A DNA stretch of 38,632 bases from Allomuricauda sp. (GTDB taxonomy: Bacteria > Bacteroidota > Bacteroidia > Flavobacteriales > Flavobacteriaceae): contig CP051244.1 of NCBI GenBank assembly GCA_017795045.1, positions 330,056-368,687 on the forward strand, in the 5' to 3' direction. Position numbers and translations under genes: made by a program. Of the stretch, positions 1 to 8,225 are shown one piece after another. The notes under the pieces were generated by a model. The model ran no database searches and had not been told where the DNA came from. It saw nothing but the letters and a program-made list of their open reading frames with translations. How positions within the stretch are numbered: position 1 is the first letter of the stretch; every line of letters starts with the position of its first letter.

Positions 1-701
1 TTTTGGTAACTTAATATTGCTTCTACCAAATGATGCTCTCTAAAATCAGGCCAAAATACATCAATAAAATATAATTCGGCATAGGCAATTTGCCACAGTA
101 AAAAATTACTTATCCTGCGTTCTCCACTGGTACGGATAAGCAAGTCTACATCTGGCATGAAATGCGTGTAAAGATGTGTATTTATAACGGTTTCATCAAT
201 ATTTTCGGGTGAAATTATATTATTTTTAACTTTGATAGCTATCTCTTTTACAGCAGTTTTCAACTCTTCCCGGGAGCCATAACTAAGGGCCAGGGTGAGG
301 ATCATTCCCGTATTTTCCGCTGTTTTTGAAATAACCTCCGAAAGTTCTTTTTGGGCCTTACTGGGCAAGGAATCTATGTTCCCAATGGCCATTAGCTTGA
401 TATTGTTCTTATTAAGGGTCTTTAATTCCTTCTTTAAAGAAGACACCAGAAGTTTCATGAGGGTTTCCACCTCTATTTTGGGCCTATTCCAATTTTCAGT
501 GGAAAATGCATAGAGTGTAAGGCACTTTATCTGTAGTTTGGCGCAATTCTCAACGGTATTGCGAACGGCCTCCACTCCATTTTCATGTCCAAACACACGA
601 AGTTTTCCCCGTTGTTTGGCCCAACGGCCATTGCCATCCATAATGATGGCCACATGTTCTGGAAGTGGTTTGTCTTTGTTAACGTCCTCTAGCGTGTGCA
701 T
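1..701 (-). CDS. uppS: Isoprenyl transferase (undecaprenyl diphosphate synthase), 3' end cut by the window edge
   Basis: Condenses isopentenyl diphosphate units onto farnesyl diphosphate to make the C55 lipid carrier used for peptidoglycan and surface polysaccharides; a cytosolic, membrane-associated enzyme. The reading frame from an ATG at 701 is open to base 1 (233 codons). It shows the family signature IIMDGNGRWAK at residues 19-29, with the catalytic Asp at 22, then LYAFSTENWNRP, and near the edge LLIRTSGERRISNFLLWQ and AYAELYFIDVFWPDF, which are typical of the C-terminal half. About a dozen C-terminal residues should lie beyond the left edge. The start follows the stop of the DUF6089 gene by one base (TGA ends at 703, ATG starts at 701), so the two are probably translationally coupled. 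In flavobacteria bamA usually follows; it cannot be checked here. Function is secure from motifs. Confidence 0.95.
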   Translation of the reverse strand, partial: MHTLEDVNKDKPLPEHVAIIMDGNGRWAKQRGKLRVFGHENGVEAVRNTVENCAKLQIKCLTLYAFSTENWNRPKIEVETLMKLLVSSLKKELKTLNKNNIKLMAIGNIDSLPSKAQKELSEVISKTAENTGMILTLALSYGSREELKTAVKEIAIKVKNNIISPENIDETVINTHLYTHFMPDVDLLIRTSGERRISNFLLWQIAYAELYFIDVFWPDFREHHLVEAILSYQ

Positions 702-702
702 G

Positions 703-1386
703 TCATTGAAAACAATCCTGGCAGGGCTTCCGTCCAAAGGTATACGTTAATGTAAAACCTGTGAAGACGTACCAGTCATCGCTCAATATATTTCCGAACC
801 TAAACTGCTCGAAATTGGAACCTTCAGGGTTACTTGCGTCCAAATTGTCCGTAAATGTATATCTGGCCCCAATTTCGGCACCAAGAATCAGGAATTGATT
901 TAACCGATACTTTGCCCCAACCGTCATTGGAATTGCAAAACTACCTTCTTTTTGGTTAATATCCTGCACCTGGAGGGCATCAAAATACATAAAATCATAT
1001 CTGAAGTAGCTGAAACCCGTGTATAGATAGGGGGTGAAGGCGGGTCCAAGTTTGTGAAGATTGTACTCCACAAAGTTAAATTCTATCCCCAATGAGGCTT
1101 CAAGAACGGAATTGTCCATCTCATACTCCCGCTGTTGCCGGGAGGGCATGCTGGATTTGGAATCGTCCGCAGTAAAGGTTCCATAGAGTACACTGGCACG
1201 CCATGCATAGCGTTTGCTCTTGTTCCATTTAAAAAGACCTCCAAAAGCCGGGCCCGAAGGTAAAATGTAGTTTGTCCTACCTACATCGCCCACCATATTG
1301 GCACCACCTGCAAAGATTCCCACTTCGTAGGTCTGTGCCCCCAGTTTAAACATACTGCATAGAAAAATAGCCAAAACTATCCGCAT
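703..1386 (-). CDS. DUF6089 family outer-membrane beta-barrel-like protein
   Basis: A protein of about 227 residues with an N-terminal signal peptide (hydrophobic stretch ending LGAQ, cleavage likely after Gln) followed by alternating hydrophobic/polar strands and aromatic-rich segments (GIFAGGANMVGDVGRTNYI near the start, FTGFTLTYTFGRK near the end), as in small beta-barrels. The order nadK, this gene, uppS is typical of flavobacteria, where the family is annotated DUF6089. The role is unknown; linkage to uppS suggests envelope biogenesis (inference). I chose the ATG at 1386 because it begins directly with the signal peptide; the frame is open further to a TTG at 1407, giving seven extra residues. 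A short cysteine-containing tail (CQDC) ends the protein. Confidence 0.82.
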   Translation of the reverse strand: MRIVLAIFLCSMFKLGAQTYEVGIFAGGANMVGDVGRTNYILPSGPAFGGLFKWNKSKRYAWRASVLYGTFTADDSKSSMPSRQQREYEMDNSVLEASLGIEFNFVEYNLHKLGPAFTPYLYTGFSYFRYDFMYFDALQVQDINQKEGSFAIPMTVGAKYRLNQFLILGAEIGARYTFTDNLDASNPEGSNFEQFRFGNILSDDWYVFTGFTLTYTFGRKPCQDCFQ

Positions 1387-1498
1387 ACCAGTCAAAAAAT
1401 TACGCAAGTTAAAAGTAAAGGAAAGTCAATAGGCCCACAGTTATATACATTCTCCCTTGTTAAACAGTTTTTAGCTCCTTTTATTGTTTGTGAGAGGC

Positions 1499-2380
1499 TC
1501 AATTCCGTTTGTCCTCCCCCCAAAGCAATTTATTTCGAAGTGTTTTTAGAAAGCTTTCGGATGTGTACTCTATCATTTTGACCGTAAAGTCCGATTTCCG
1601 TATCCTAATTTCCTTGCCGTTGGGAATATCCGCAATCCTGGAATCCAACGATACCAAATGGGTCTGCTCCCTGCCTGAAACCTTGAGGCGTATCTGGGTG
1701 TCATCCGAAATGACCAGCGGACGTGCATTAAGATTGTGCGGGGCGATCGGGGTGAGCACCAAGGATTTTGCCGATGGCGCAATGACCGGCCCGCCACAGC
1801 TCAATGAATATCCCGTTGAACCGGTTGGAGTGGAAACAATGAGTCCGTCTGCCCAATACGAAGTAAGGTATTCATCGTTCAAATACGTTTCCACCGTGAT
1901 CATGGAAGTCGTGTCCTTACGGCTCACGGTAACCTCGTTCAAGGCAAAATTAAGATTCTCGAACTCGTTCAGGTCCGGATTCACCTCCACTTCCACCAAG
2001 GTCCGCTCCTCCACCGTATAGTGTCCGGCCACAAACTCCGTGACCAGTTTACGCACGTTCTCTTTTTTAAATGTTGATAGAAATCCTAATCTTCCCGTAT
2101 TTACACCTACAATGGGAATACCATAGTCCTTTATATAGGTCACTGCACGAAGCATGGTCCCATCACCTCCAAAACTGATGAACATATCAAAGGTGGCATC
2201 CAATCCTTTGGATTGTGTATAGGTACCATGAATACGTCCGGTAGTACAGTCCGAAACCAGTTCATCAAAATTTTTCTCGACAAAAATCTCTGCATTCACT
2301 TTCTGCAGTTCGTGCAAAAGTTCCAGCATACTGGTTTTGTCCTCTTCCAAAAAAGCTTGTCCGTAAATAGCGACCTTCAT
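1499..2380 (-). CDS. nadK: NAD kinase
   Basis: Phosphorylates NAD to NADP with ATP; cytosolic, and the only route to NADP in most bacteria. The 293-residue length is normal for the family. The catalytic GGDGT motif lies at residues 71-75 within FISFGGDGTMLRAV, followed by GIPIVGVNTGRLGFLS, the LNEVTVSR substrate segment, and the conserved TPTGSTGYSLSCGGP loop of the C-terminal domain. The gene starts one base after the stop of the upstream CBS-domain gene, so the two are almost certainly cotranscribed; 112 bases separate it from the DUF6089 start downstream. The start is unambiguous because the upstream gene ends directly before it. Confidence 0.97.
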   Translation of the reverse strand: MKVAIYGQAFLEEDKTSMLELLHELQKVNAEIFVEKNFDELVSDCTTGRIHGTYTQSKGLDATFDMFISFGGDGTMLRAVTYIKDYGIPIVGVNTGRLGFLSTFKKENVRKLVTEFVAGHYTVEERTLVEVEVNPDLNEFENLNFALNEVTVSRKDTTSMITVETYLNDEYLTSYWADGLIVSTPTGSTGYSLSCGGPVIAPSAKSLVLTPIAPHNLNARPLVISDDTQIRLKVSGREQTHLVSLDSRIADIPNGKEIRIRKSDFTVKMIEYTSESFLKTLRNKLLWGEDKRN

Positions 2381-2381
2381 G

Positions 2382-3038
2382 CTAAACGTTAAGGTATTTT
2401 TCCAAATAATCCGAGCGCTGCTTCAGATCCTCCATGAATTGATCATCACTGTTGCCAAAGACAATGGTATAATTGTACCGTCTAAAGGTCTGGGCCACTT
2501 CATTCAGTCCTTGGGCTCCTATTTTAAGGGTAATCTGTACTACATCGTTTTGGGAGTCCGTGATAAAAGCCCCTAACAAACGGGCGTTGTTACTTTCCAC
2601 AATTTGGGCTATTTCACTAAAGGAATAGTCCTTGATGCCGGTCGCGACCACAAGAATGGCCCCGGGTTCACTGAAAAAGGGTGTATCAATAAATAGGCTC
2701 ACTACATCCTCAAGGTCGTAATAGCCAATAATGGTTTGGTTTTCATCCAAAACCGGAAGAATATTGGCCTCGTTCCTTGAGAACATTTCCAGTACATCCA
2801 ACCAAGAGGTTTCCTTGGTCACGAAAAAACTCTCCATCTCAAACCTAAAATCATCAATCCTCTTTTCAGGTTCAAAACAGGCTAGGTCATTTTCGGACAA
2901 AAGTCCCAAATAGATTCCATTTTCGGTAACGGCTACATGGGAGAAGGTCGTCTCTTCAAAAAAACGAATGACTTCCTTCAAGGTCTCCGACACCTCAAAA
3001 ACGGGTACTGTGTTTATTATCTGGCTCTGAATCTGCAT
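2382..3038 (-). CDS. CBS-domain pair protein, probable nucleotide-sensing regulator
   Basis: A 218-residue soluble protein. Residues about 5-125 form two CBS motifs (FSHVAVTENGIYLGLLSEND and ANILPVLDENQTIIGYYDLED are the typical strand-turn-strand cores), a fold that binds adenine nucleotides. Residues about 140-215 look like an ACT-like regulatory half (ILVVATGIKDYSFSEIAQIVE, ARLLGAFI, VVQITLKI). No catalytic domain is attached. It is first in the run CBS-nadK-DUF6089-uppS and is divergent from pdxJ. Its pairing with NAD kinase suggests sensing of adenylate or NAD(P) state, but that is inference; no ligand residue can be assigned. Confidence 0.85.
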   Translation of the reverse strand: MQIQSQIINTVPVFEVSETLKEVIRFFEETTFSHVAVTENGIYLGLLSENDLACFEPEKRIDDFRFEMESFFVTKETSWLDVLEMFSRNEANILPVLDENQTIIGYYDLEDVVSLFIDTPFFSEPGAILVVATGIKDYSFSEIAQIVESNNARLLGAFITDSQNDVVQITLKIGAQGLNEVAQTFRRYNYTIVFGNSDDQFMEDLKQRSDYLEKYLNV

Positions 3039-3096
3039 GTCATTTCTATTAGGCGCAAAATACTAATTTTAAATCGCAAAAGGCGTGCCTAATTCT

Positions 3097-3104
3097 TATT
3101 TTTG
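3097..3104 (+). promoter_or_regulatory. Possible -7 box of the pdxJ promoter
   Basis: TATTTTTG fits the Bacteroidota -7 consensus TAnnTTTG and sits 20 bases before the pdxJ ATG. No TTG is present at the expected -33 distance, so only half of the promoter is visible. It lies in the 86-base divergent gap between the CBS gene and pdxJ. Confidence 0.35.
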
Positions 3105-3124
3105 CCCATCTAAAAGAGAACTTC

Positions 3125-3841
3125 ATGACAAAGTTGAGTGTTAACATAAACAAACTGGCAACTTTACGGAATTCGCGGGGAGGCAATGTGCCCAACCTGA
3201 TCACTTCGGCCAAGGATATCGAGTCTTTTGGTGCGGAGGGTATCACCATCCACCCCCGTCCGGACGAGCGCCATATTCGTTATCAAGATGCGCGTGACCT
3301 TAAAAAAGTGGTCACCACCGAGTACAACATAGAGGGAAACCCCATTCCCAAATTCATAGATTTGGTGCTTGAGGTAAAACCCACCCAGGTAACCTTGGTG
3401 CCAGATGCCGAGGATGCCATTACCTCCAATGCCGGTTGGGATACTCTAAAGCATAAAGATTTTCTGGTCGATGTCATCAAAACCTTCAAGGAAAACGGAA
3501 TCCGCACCTCCATTTTTGTGGATCCCGATGTGAAGATGGTGCAAGGAGCCGCTGAAACTGGAACAGACCGTATTGAACTTTACACCGAGAGTTTTGCCCA
3601 TGATTTTGCCCAAGGCAACAAAGAAGCAGGCATAAAACCCTTTGTGGATGCTGCCCAAATGGCCCATGAATTGGGACTGGGGATCAACGCAGGGCACGAT
3701 CTAAGCTTGGACAACATAAAATATTTCAAAGCACATATTCCCCACCTCTTGGAAGTTTCCATTGGGCACGCCCTTATTTGCGAGTCCATTTATTTGGGCA
3801 TTGAAAATGTGGTGAACATGTATCTAGACCGATTAAAGTAA
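3125..3841 (+). CDS. pdxJ: Pyridoxine 5'-phosphate synthase
   Basis: Closes the pyridine ring of vitamin B6 by condensing 1-deoxyxylulose 5-phosphate with 3-amino-2-oxopropyl phosphate (DXP-dependent pathway); a cytosolic TIM-barrel enzyme. The protein has 238 residues, normal for PdxJ. Visible signatures are LSVNINKLATLRNSRGG (residues 4-20), GITIHPRPDERHI with the active-site His and Arg (39-51), the acidic stretch PDAEDAIT, LGLGINAGHDLS and LLEVSIGHALI near the C-terminus. The stop codon shares one base with the start of the next gene (TAATG at 3839-3843), so the hydrolase is translationally coupled. The ATG at 3125 is the first start after the divergent promoter gap. Confidence 0.97.
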   Translation: MTKLSVNINKLATLRNSRGGNVPNLITSAKDIESFGAEGITIHPRPDERHIRYQDARDLKKVVTTEYNIEGNPIPKFIDLVLEVKPTQVTLVPDAEDAITSNAGWDTLKHKDFLVDVIKTFKENGIRTSIFVDPDVKMVQGAAETGTDRIELYTESFAHDFAQGNKEAGIKPFVDAAQMAHELGLGINAGHDLSLDNIKYFKAHIPHLLEVSIGHALICESIYLGIENVVNMYLDRLK

Positions 3842-4611
3842 TGGAGTCATTGCATTCAAAAATATTGGGCGAAGGCACTCCCCTACTTATTCTTCATGGC
3901 TTTTTAGGGATGTCGGACAATTGGAAAACCTTGGGCAGCCAATATGCTGAAAATGGATTTCAAGTGCACCTTATTGACCAGAGGAACCATGGAAAAAGTT
4001 TTCACTCCCCCGATTTCGACTATGAGCTGCTGGCCAGTGATGTGATTGCCTACATGGACCATCACCAGATTGAATCTGCCCTCATCCTAGGGCATTCCAT
4101 GGGAGGAAAAACAGCCATGCAAATCGCCACATCGCATCCCAACCGGGTTACCAAGCTCATTGTTGCAGACATTGCCCCCAAGTTTTATCCACCCCATCAT
4201 CAATACATTGTTGATGCATTGGCACAATTGGATTTCGAAAAAATTACAAGCAGAAAGGAGGCTGATGAAGCACTTTCACTGCACCTCAAGGACTTTGGCA
4301 TTCGGCAGTTCCTTTTAAAGAACCTCCATTGGGTTGAACCCAAAAAATTGGGATTCCGTTTCAATTTTGAAGTCCTAAAAAACAAAATGGAAGAAATTGG
4401 GGACAATATTGGTGCGACCGCTTCCTATGATGGACCCGCACTTTTTATTCGTGGAGATCGCTCCGAATATATCCTCCCCAATGACTATCCCGAAATCAAA
4501 AAACACTTCCCAAAAGCAGTCATTGAAACCGTGGACAATGCCGGACATTGGCTCCATGCGGAAAACCCCAAACAATTCTTTGAAAAGACATTACACTTCA
4601 TGAATTCTTAA
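3841..4611 (+). CDS. Alpha/beta-fold hydrolase, YbfF-like esterase
   Basis: A 256-residue cytosolic alpha/beta hydrolase. LLILHGFLGMSDNW (residues 15-28) carries the oxyanion-hole HG motif, IDQRNHGKS follows at 45-53, the nucleophile elbow GHSMGGK places Ser at 86, and NAGHWLHAENP near the C-terminus supplies the catalytic His. The DQRNHG-S and GHSMGGK signatures are those of YbfF-type acyl-CoA/short-chain esterases rather than lipases. Overlap with pdxJ by one base indicates a two-gene operon, but a link to vitamin B6 metabolism is not obvious. The true substrate is unknown. Confidence 0.88.
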   Translation: MESLHSKILGEGTPLLILHGFLGMSDNWKTLGSQYAENGFQVHLIDQRNHGKSFHSPDFDYELLASDVIAYMDHHQIESALILGHSMGGKTAMQIATSHPNRVTKLIVADIAPKFYPPHHQYIVDALAQLDFEKITSRKEADEALSLHLKDFGIRQFLLKNLHWVEPKKLGFRFNFEVLKNKMEEIGDNIGATASYDGPALFIRGDRSEYILPNDYPEIKKHFPKAVIETVDNAGHWLHAENPKQFFEKTLHFMNS

Positions 4612-4626
4612 AATTGGGGGTTTTTT

Positions 4627-4647
4627 ATTATGCATGCATAATTTTTT
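4627..4647 (+). terminator. 16-bp palindrome followed by a T run, possible weak terminator
   Basis: Bases 4627-4642 are a perfect palindrome (ATTATGCATGCATAAT), and bases 4642-4647 are all T. It lies just after the hydrolase stop. The stem is AT-rich and nearly loopless, so termination is possible but weak; it could instead be a protein-binding site. Confidence 0.35.
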
Positions 4648-4658
4648 CAGCCATTTTA

Positions 4659-4689
4659 TTGCCTGTATAACAATTTTGATATAGATTTG
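4659..4689 (+). promoter_or_regulatory. Promoter of the SGNH lipoprotein gene
   Basis: TTG at 4659-4661 and TAGATTTG at 4682-4689 are separated by 20 bases, matching the Bacteroidota TTG / TAnnTTTG pattern. The expected transcript start is about 50 bases before the ATG at 4749. Confidence 0.6.
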
Positions 4690-4748
4690 ATTAAATGCGG
4701 TTTAACCCAAAATTTAACATAAGCTAACTCAATAAATACAGTTTAGAT

Positions 4749-6290
4749 ATGAAAAAGTTATTTGCCTTGCTTCCGTTCTTGGGCCTTTTCTTGGTTTCAT
4801 GTGAAGACAATACCCCAATTATCGAGGAAACAACAGATCCGATAGAATACACTGCCGGAAGTGCTGATTTCACAAAATATGTGGCGGTAGGAAATTCACT
4901 TACTGCGGGCTTTTCGGACAATGCGCTGTTCATGGCAGGACAAGAAGCCTCTTTCCCAAACATGTTGGCCACTAATTTTGCCTTGGTCGGAGGGGGAGCG
5001 TTTGAGATTCCGTACATGGCGGATAATTTGGGAGGTGCTACCATAAATGGTGAAACGGACCTGAACATGGATGGAAGTCCCGACATTGGCAACCGATTGA
5101 TTTTGGCTTTTACCGCTGATGGCCCCTCACCTACCCCGATTTCCGGACAAGGAAGCACAGAAATCACCAATAAGCTATCCGGCTCTTTTAACAACATGGG
5201 GGTCCCTGGTTCCAAAAGCTATGAGTTACTGGCACCTGGTTATGGTAGCCTGGCAGGTTTGGCTTTGGGCGCGGCCAACCCATATTTTGTCCGCTTTTCC
5301 TCCTCGGAAACTGCCACGGTGGTTGGGGATGCAGCAGCGCAGGGAGCTACCTTTTTCTCGCTATGGACCGGAGCCAATGACATTCTTTTGTATGCCACAG
5401 GTGGTGGTACCGGGATAGATCAAACCGGAAACCTAGATCCAAGCAGCTATGCCAGAAATGACATTACGGATCCCAATGTATTTGCTGGTTCACTCGATGC
5501 CATGCTACAAGCCATGACGGCAAACGGAGCCGAGGGCGTTATAGCAAATCTCCCCAATGTAACCGATATTCCCTATTTCACTACGGTTCCCCACAATCCC
5601 GTGCCTTTGGATGAAGCTACGGCCACACTCTTAAACCAATCTTATGGCGCCTACAATGCTGGTGTTTCAGGAGCCTTGAATTTCCTTGTCAGCCAGTTGG
5701 CAATCACCCAAGAGGAAGCAGATGCGGAAATAGCCAAAAGAACAATTACATTTTCTGCGGGCAGTTCCAATGCCGTTGTTTTATTTGATGAAGACTTAAC
5801 TGATTTGACTGGCATCAACCCTGCTCTTGTCAGTATGAGACAAGCCACTGCAGAAGATCTTTTGGTACTCACCTCAAGCAGCTTCATTGGTACCTTGGCC
5901 AACCCAGCGGACCCCACCTCCATCAATGGCGTGGCCGTGCCGTTGGCTGATAAGTGGGTACTGACTCCCGAGGAGCAAGCTTCTGTTGAGACCGCACTTA
6001 CCGCCTACAACCAAACCATTGAAGCATTGGCAACGGCCTATGACCTAGCATTCGTGGACGCCAATTCCCTCTTGAACGATTTAAAGACCACCGGTTTTCC
6101 ACAAACAGATGGAAGTGTCGTCACGGCAACCTTTGCCACAGGCGGTGGATTTTCATTGGATGGCGTGCACCCATCCCCACGCGGATACGCAATACTGGCC
6201 AATGCCTTTACAGCGGCAATCAACGCCAAATACGGTTCCAATTTACCTAACGTAAACCCATTGGATTATACAGGATTATACATTAATTAA
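4749..6290 (+). CDS. SGNH/GDSL-family lipoprotein (putative esterase/lipase)
   Basis: A 513-residue lipoprotein: the signal peptide ends in a lipobox with Cys18 (LVSC), so it is probably anchored in the outer membrane. The SGNH hydrolase blocks are visible: VAVGNSLTAGF with the nucleophile Ser50 (Asn replaces the usual Asp of GDSL), a block II Gly in NNMGVPGSKSYE, block III in WTGANDI, and block V DGVHPSPRGY with Asp471 and His474. The protein is much longer than compact SGNH enzymes because of a long insertion between blocks III and V. It has its own promoter and a strong terminator at 6321-6348, so it is monocistronic. The substrate (acyl ester or carbohydrate acetyl group) is unknown. Confidence 0.85.
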   Translation: MKKLFALLPFLGLFLVSCEDNTPIIEETTDPIEYTAGSADFTKYVAVGNSLTAGFSDNALFMAGQEASFPNMLATNFALVGGGAFEIPYMADNLGGATINGETDLNMDGSPDIGNRLILAFTADGPSPTPISGQGSTEITNKLSGSFNNMGVPGSKSYELLAPGYGSLAGLALGAANPYFVRFSSSETATVVGDAAAQGATFFSLWTGANDILLYATGGGTGIDQTGNLDPSSYARNDITDPNVFAGSLDAMLQAMTANGAEGVIANLPNVTDIPYFTTVPHNPVPLDEATATLLNQSYGAYNAGVSGALNFLVSQLAITQEEADAEIAKRTITFSAGSSNAVVLFDEDLTDLTGINPALVSMRQATAEDLLVLTSSSFIGTLANPADPTSINGVAVPLADKWVLTPEEQASVETALTAYNQTIEALATAYDLAFVDANSLLNDLKTTGFPQTDGSVVTATFATGGGFSLDGVHPSPRGYAILANAFTAAINAKYGSNLPNVNPLDYTGLYIN

Positions 6291-6320
6291 GAAGGAACCA
6301 TATTTAATTTCATTATATTA

Positions 6321-6348
6321 AAGGCACCGTTTTTACGGTGCCTTTTTT
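6321..6348 (+). terminator. Intrinsic terminator of the SGNH lipoprotein gene
   Basis: A 10-bp perfect stem (AAGGCACCGT / ACGGTGCCTT) with a TTTT loop, followed by a run of T. It starts 30 bases after the stop codon at 6290. Confidence 0.9.
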
Positions 6349-6369
6349 CAACCCTAAAATCATAACCCT

Positions 6370-6714
6370 ATGAAATTGATCCTAAGACTTTTATTGAATG
6401 CACTGGCCGTTATCATACTCTCCTATGTCCTGCCCGGCGTGGGTGTGGATTCCATGATGACCGCAATCATAGTCGCCATAGTACTTAGTGTCCTGAACTT
6501 TTTGGTAAAGCCCATACTTGTCATTCTAACCCTACCAATCACCATTGTGACCCTGGGTCTTTTCCTCTTGATCATCAACGCAATCATTATTCTAATAGCC
6601 GCCAATCTGATTGATGGGTTTCAGGTAACCAGTATTTGGTGGGCCCTAATTTTTAGCCTTTTGCTCTCGTTTTTGCAATCCATTTTACACTCTGTTCTGA
6701 AAGAAGATGTATAG
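6370..6714 (+). CDS. Small four-helix membrane protein, PF04020 (phage holin superfamily IV) family
   Basis: A 114-residue inner-membrane protein with four hydrophobic segments (about residues 4-22, 28-46, 52-78 and 88-107) and the family-typical NFLVKPILVILTLPITIVTLGLF region written across residues 43-65. The family is named after a mycobacteriophage holin, but chromosomal copies like this are widespread in free-living bacteria and are not evidence of a prophage. No motif shows a function; roles in envelope homeostasis have been proposed only by association. It lies between the terminator at 6321-6348 and the tig promoter, so it should be transcribed on its own from the short gap upstream. 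Confidence 0.85.
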   Translation: MKLILRLLLNALAVIILSYVLPGVGVDSMMTAIIVAIVLSVLNFLVKPILVILTLPITIVTLGLFLLIINAIIILIAANLIDGFQVTSIWWALIFSLLLSFLQSILHSVLKEDV

Positions 6715-6749
6715 AATTCATTTTGTTTGGCATTCAAGGCTTTAAAAAG

Positions 6750-6780
6750 TTGCTGCCAAACGGAAAATGCATTACTTTTG
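6750..6780 (+). promoter_or_regulatory. Promoter of tig
   Basis: TTG at 6750-6752 and TACTTTTG at 6773-6780 are spaced by 20 bases, a full match to the Bacteroidota promoter pattern. The expected transcript start is about 25 bases before the ATG at 6813. Confidence 0.65.
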
Positions 6781-6812
6781 CCTCCCATTTTTGAATAGCA
6801 AATAGGTAGGAG

Positions 6813-8135
6813 ATGAACATTACTAAAGAGCAGATTGACAATCTTAATGCAGTTGTAAAGGTCGAAATCAGCAAAGAGGATTATCAGGAGAAGGTAGACA
6901 AAATCCTAAATGATTACAGAAAACAAGCCAATATCCCTGGCTTTAGAAAAGGACAGGTCCCCATGGGGCTTATCAAAAAGCAGTACGGCAAAGCCGTTTT
7001 GGTGGATGAGGTGAACAAACTGTTGCAAGACAATCTGAACAAATACCTTACCGAGGAAAAGTTGGATGTGTTGGGCAATCCCCTTCCCAAACAACAGGAA
7101 AATTTTGATTGGGACAGCGAAAATCTTGATTTTGAATTTGAATTGGGATTGGCCCCAAACTTTGACGTTCAGTTGAAGACCAAAAAAGCCGTAACCCAGT
7201 ACAAGATCGTTGCCGACAAAAAAATGATCGAGGAACAAGTGGAACGTATCCAGAAACAATACGGAAAACTGGTTTCCAAAACCGAAGTAGGTAAAAACGA
7301 CGAAATCACTGGAACCTTTGTCAACGAAGCAGAGGAAATAGAACATAAAACCACTATTGAACTTAGCAAGGTAAAGAGCAAGAAAGCCACTGACGCCTTG
7401 GTCGGTAAAAAAGTTGGGGAATCCGTAACCCTTTCCACAAAAGGATTGTTCAAGGAAGATTACCTGTTGTCCAGTGCATTGGGAATCAGTGCGGACAAGG
7501 CTGAAAAATTGAACATTGACGTAACCTTCACCATTGATGAAATCAATGAAAGGGAACCTGCCGCTCTTGATCAGGAGCTGTTCGATAAATTGTTCGGAAA
7601 GGACAATGTAAGCTCTGAGAAAGAACTTAAGGATCGTATCAAGGAAGATTCTGAAAAGCAGTTTGAGCAACAAGCCGATCAGAAACTGCTGAACGATGTC
7701 ACTGAAAAGCTTATTGACGAGACCAAATTTGAACTCCCTGCCGAGTTCCTAAAAAAATGGATCCAGATCAGCGGTGAAAAACTTTTGACCGATGATGAAG
7801 CCAAGGAAGAGTTTGAAAAGTCTGAAAAAGGACTTCGTTACCAACTTATTGAAGGCAAGATCATCCAAGAAAACGACCTGCAGGTTCAGTTTGATGAATT
7901 GAAAGAGTTTGCCAAAGGCTTCATTAAATCCCAAATGGCACAATACGGCCATATGGACCCCAAAGAGGAGGAGTTGGAGAACATTTCCACTAGGGTTTTG
8001 GGCAACCAGGACGAGGTAAAAAGACTCTCTGAACAGTTGATGAGCCAAAAACTATTGGACCTCTATAAGGAAAAGGCCAACCTAAAGGTGAAGGAAGTCA
8101 GTTATGACGACTTTATCAAGGAAGCCTACAGCTAA
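6813..8135 (+). CDS. tig: Trigger factor, ribosome-associated chaperone
   Basis: Binds nascent chains at the ribosome exit tunnel; classical members also have a prolyl isomerase domain. The 440-residue length and three-part layout fit: an N-terminal ribosome-binding domain with the signature GFRKGQVP (residues 43-50), a central FKBP-like segment (about 155-235, degenerate), and a lysine/glutamate-rich helical C-terminal domain (about 250-430). It is directly upstream of clpP and clpX, the usual tig-clpP-clpX order, linking folding and proteolysis. A strong terminator follows at 8168-8203, so much of the transcription should stop before clpP. Unrelated antisense frames inside this gene are artefacts of its lysine-rich codons. 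Confidence 0.95.
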   Translation: MNITKEQIDNLNAVVKVEISKEDYQEKVDKILNDYRKQANIPGFRKGQVPMGLIKKQYGKAVLVDEVNKLLQDNLNKYLTEEKLDVLGNPLPKQQENFDWDSENLDFEFELGLAPNFDVQLKTKKAVTQYKIVADKKMIEEQVERIQKQYGKLVSKTEVGKNDEITGTFVNEAEEIEHKTTIELSKVKSKKATDALVGKKVGESVTLSTKGLFKEDYLLSSALGISADKAEKLNIDVTFTIDEINEREPAALDQELFDKLFGKDNVSSEKELKDRIKEDSEKQFEQQADQKLLNDVTEKLIDETKFELPAEFLKKWIQISGEKLLTDDEAKEEFEKSEKGLRYQLIEGKIIQENDLQVQFDELKEFAKGFIKSQMAQYGHMDPKEEELENISTRVLGNQDEVKRLSEQLMSQKLLDLYKEKANLKVKEVSYDDFIKEAYS

Positions 8136-8137
8136 TC

Positions 8138-8166
8138 TTGGGCTAAAAGAAAATTAAGTATCTTTA
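8138..8166 (+). promoter_or_regulatory. Possible clpP promoter overlapping the tig terminator
   Basis: TTG at 8138-8140 and TATCTTTA at 8159-8166 are 18 bases apart; the -7 box has one mismatch (final A for G). The predicted transcript start falls inside the terminator stem at 8168-8203. Confidence 0.4.
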
Positions 8167-8167
8167 C

Positions 8168-8203
8168 GGTGCCGAAAAGCTGTTTTTTCGGCACCTTTTT
8201 TTT
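8168..8203 (+). terminator. Intrinsic terminator between tig and clpP
   Basis: A stem GGTGCCGAAAA paired with TTTTCGGCACC around a short GCTGTT loop, followed by eight T. It lies 33 bases after the tig stop and ends 23 bases before the clpP ATG. Confidence 0.9.
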
Positions 8204-8225
8204 AAGAAAAATTCAACATCATCCC

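Noticed and set aside
1387..1407. Longer DUF6089 start at the TTG at 1407
   Set aside because: The ATG at 1386 leads straight into a normal signal peptide and is the more usual codon.
6370..6714. Prophage signal from a holin-family protein
   Set aside because: PF04020 members are common chromosomal proteins; no lysin, capsid, integrase or other phage gene is near.
6906..7673. A 255-codon open frame antisense to tig
   Set aside because: It is a shadow of the lysine/glutamate-rich tig gene; the product is a low-complexity Phe/Leu-rich chain with no family features.
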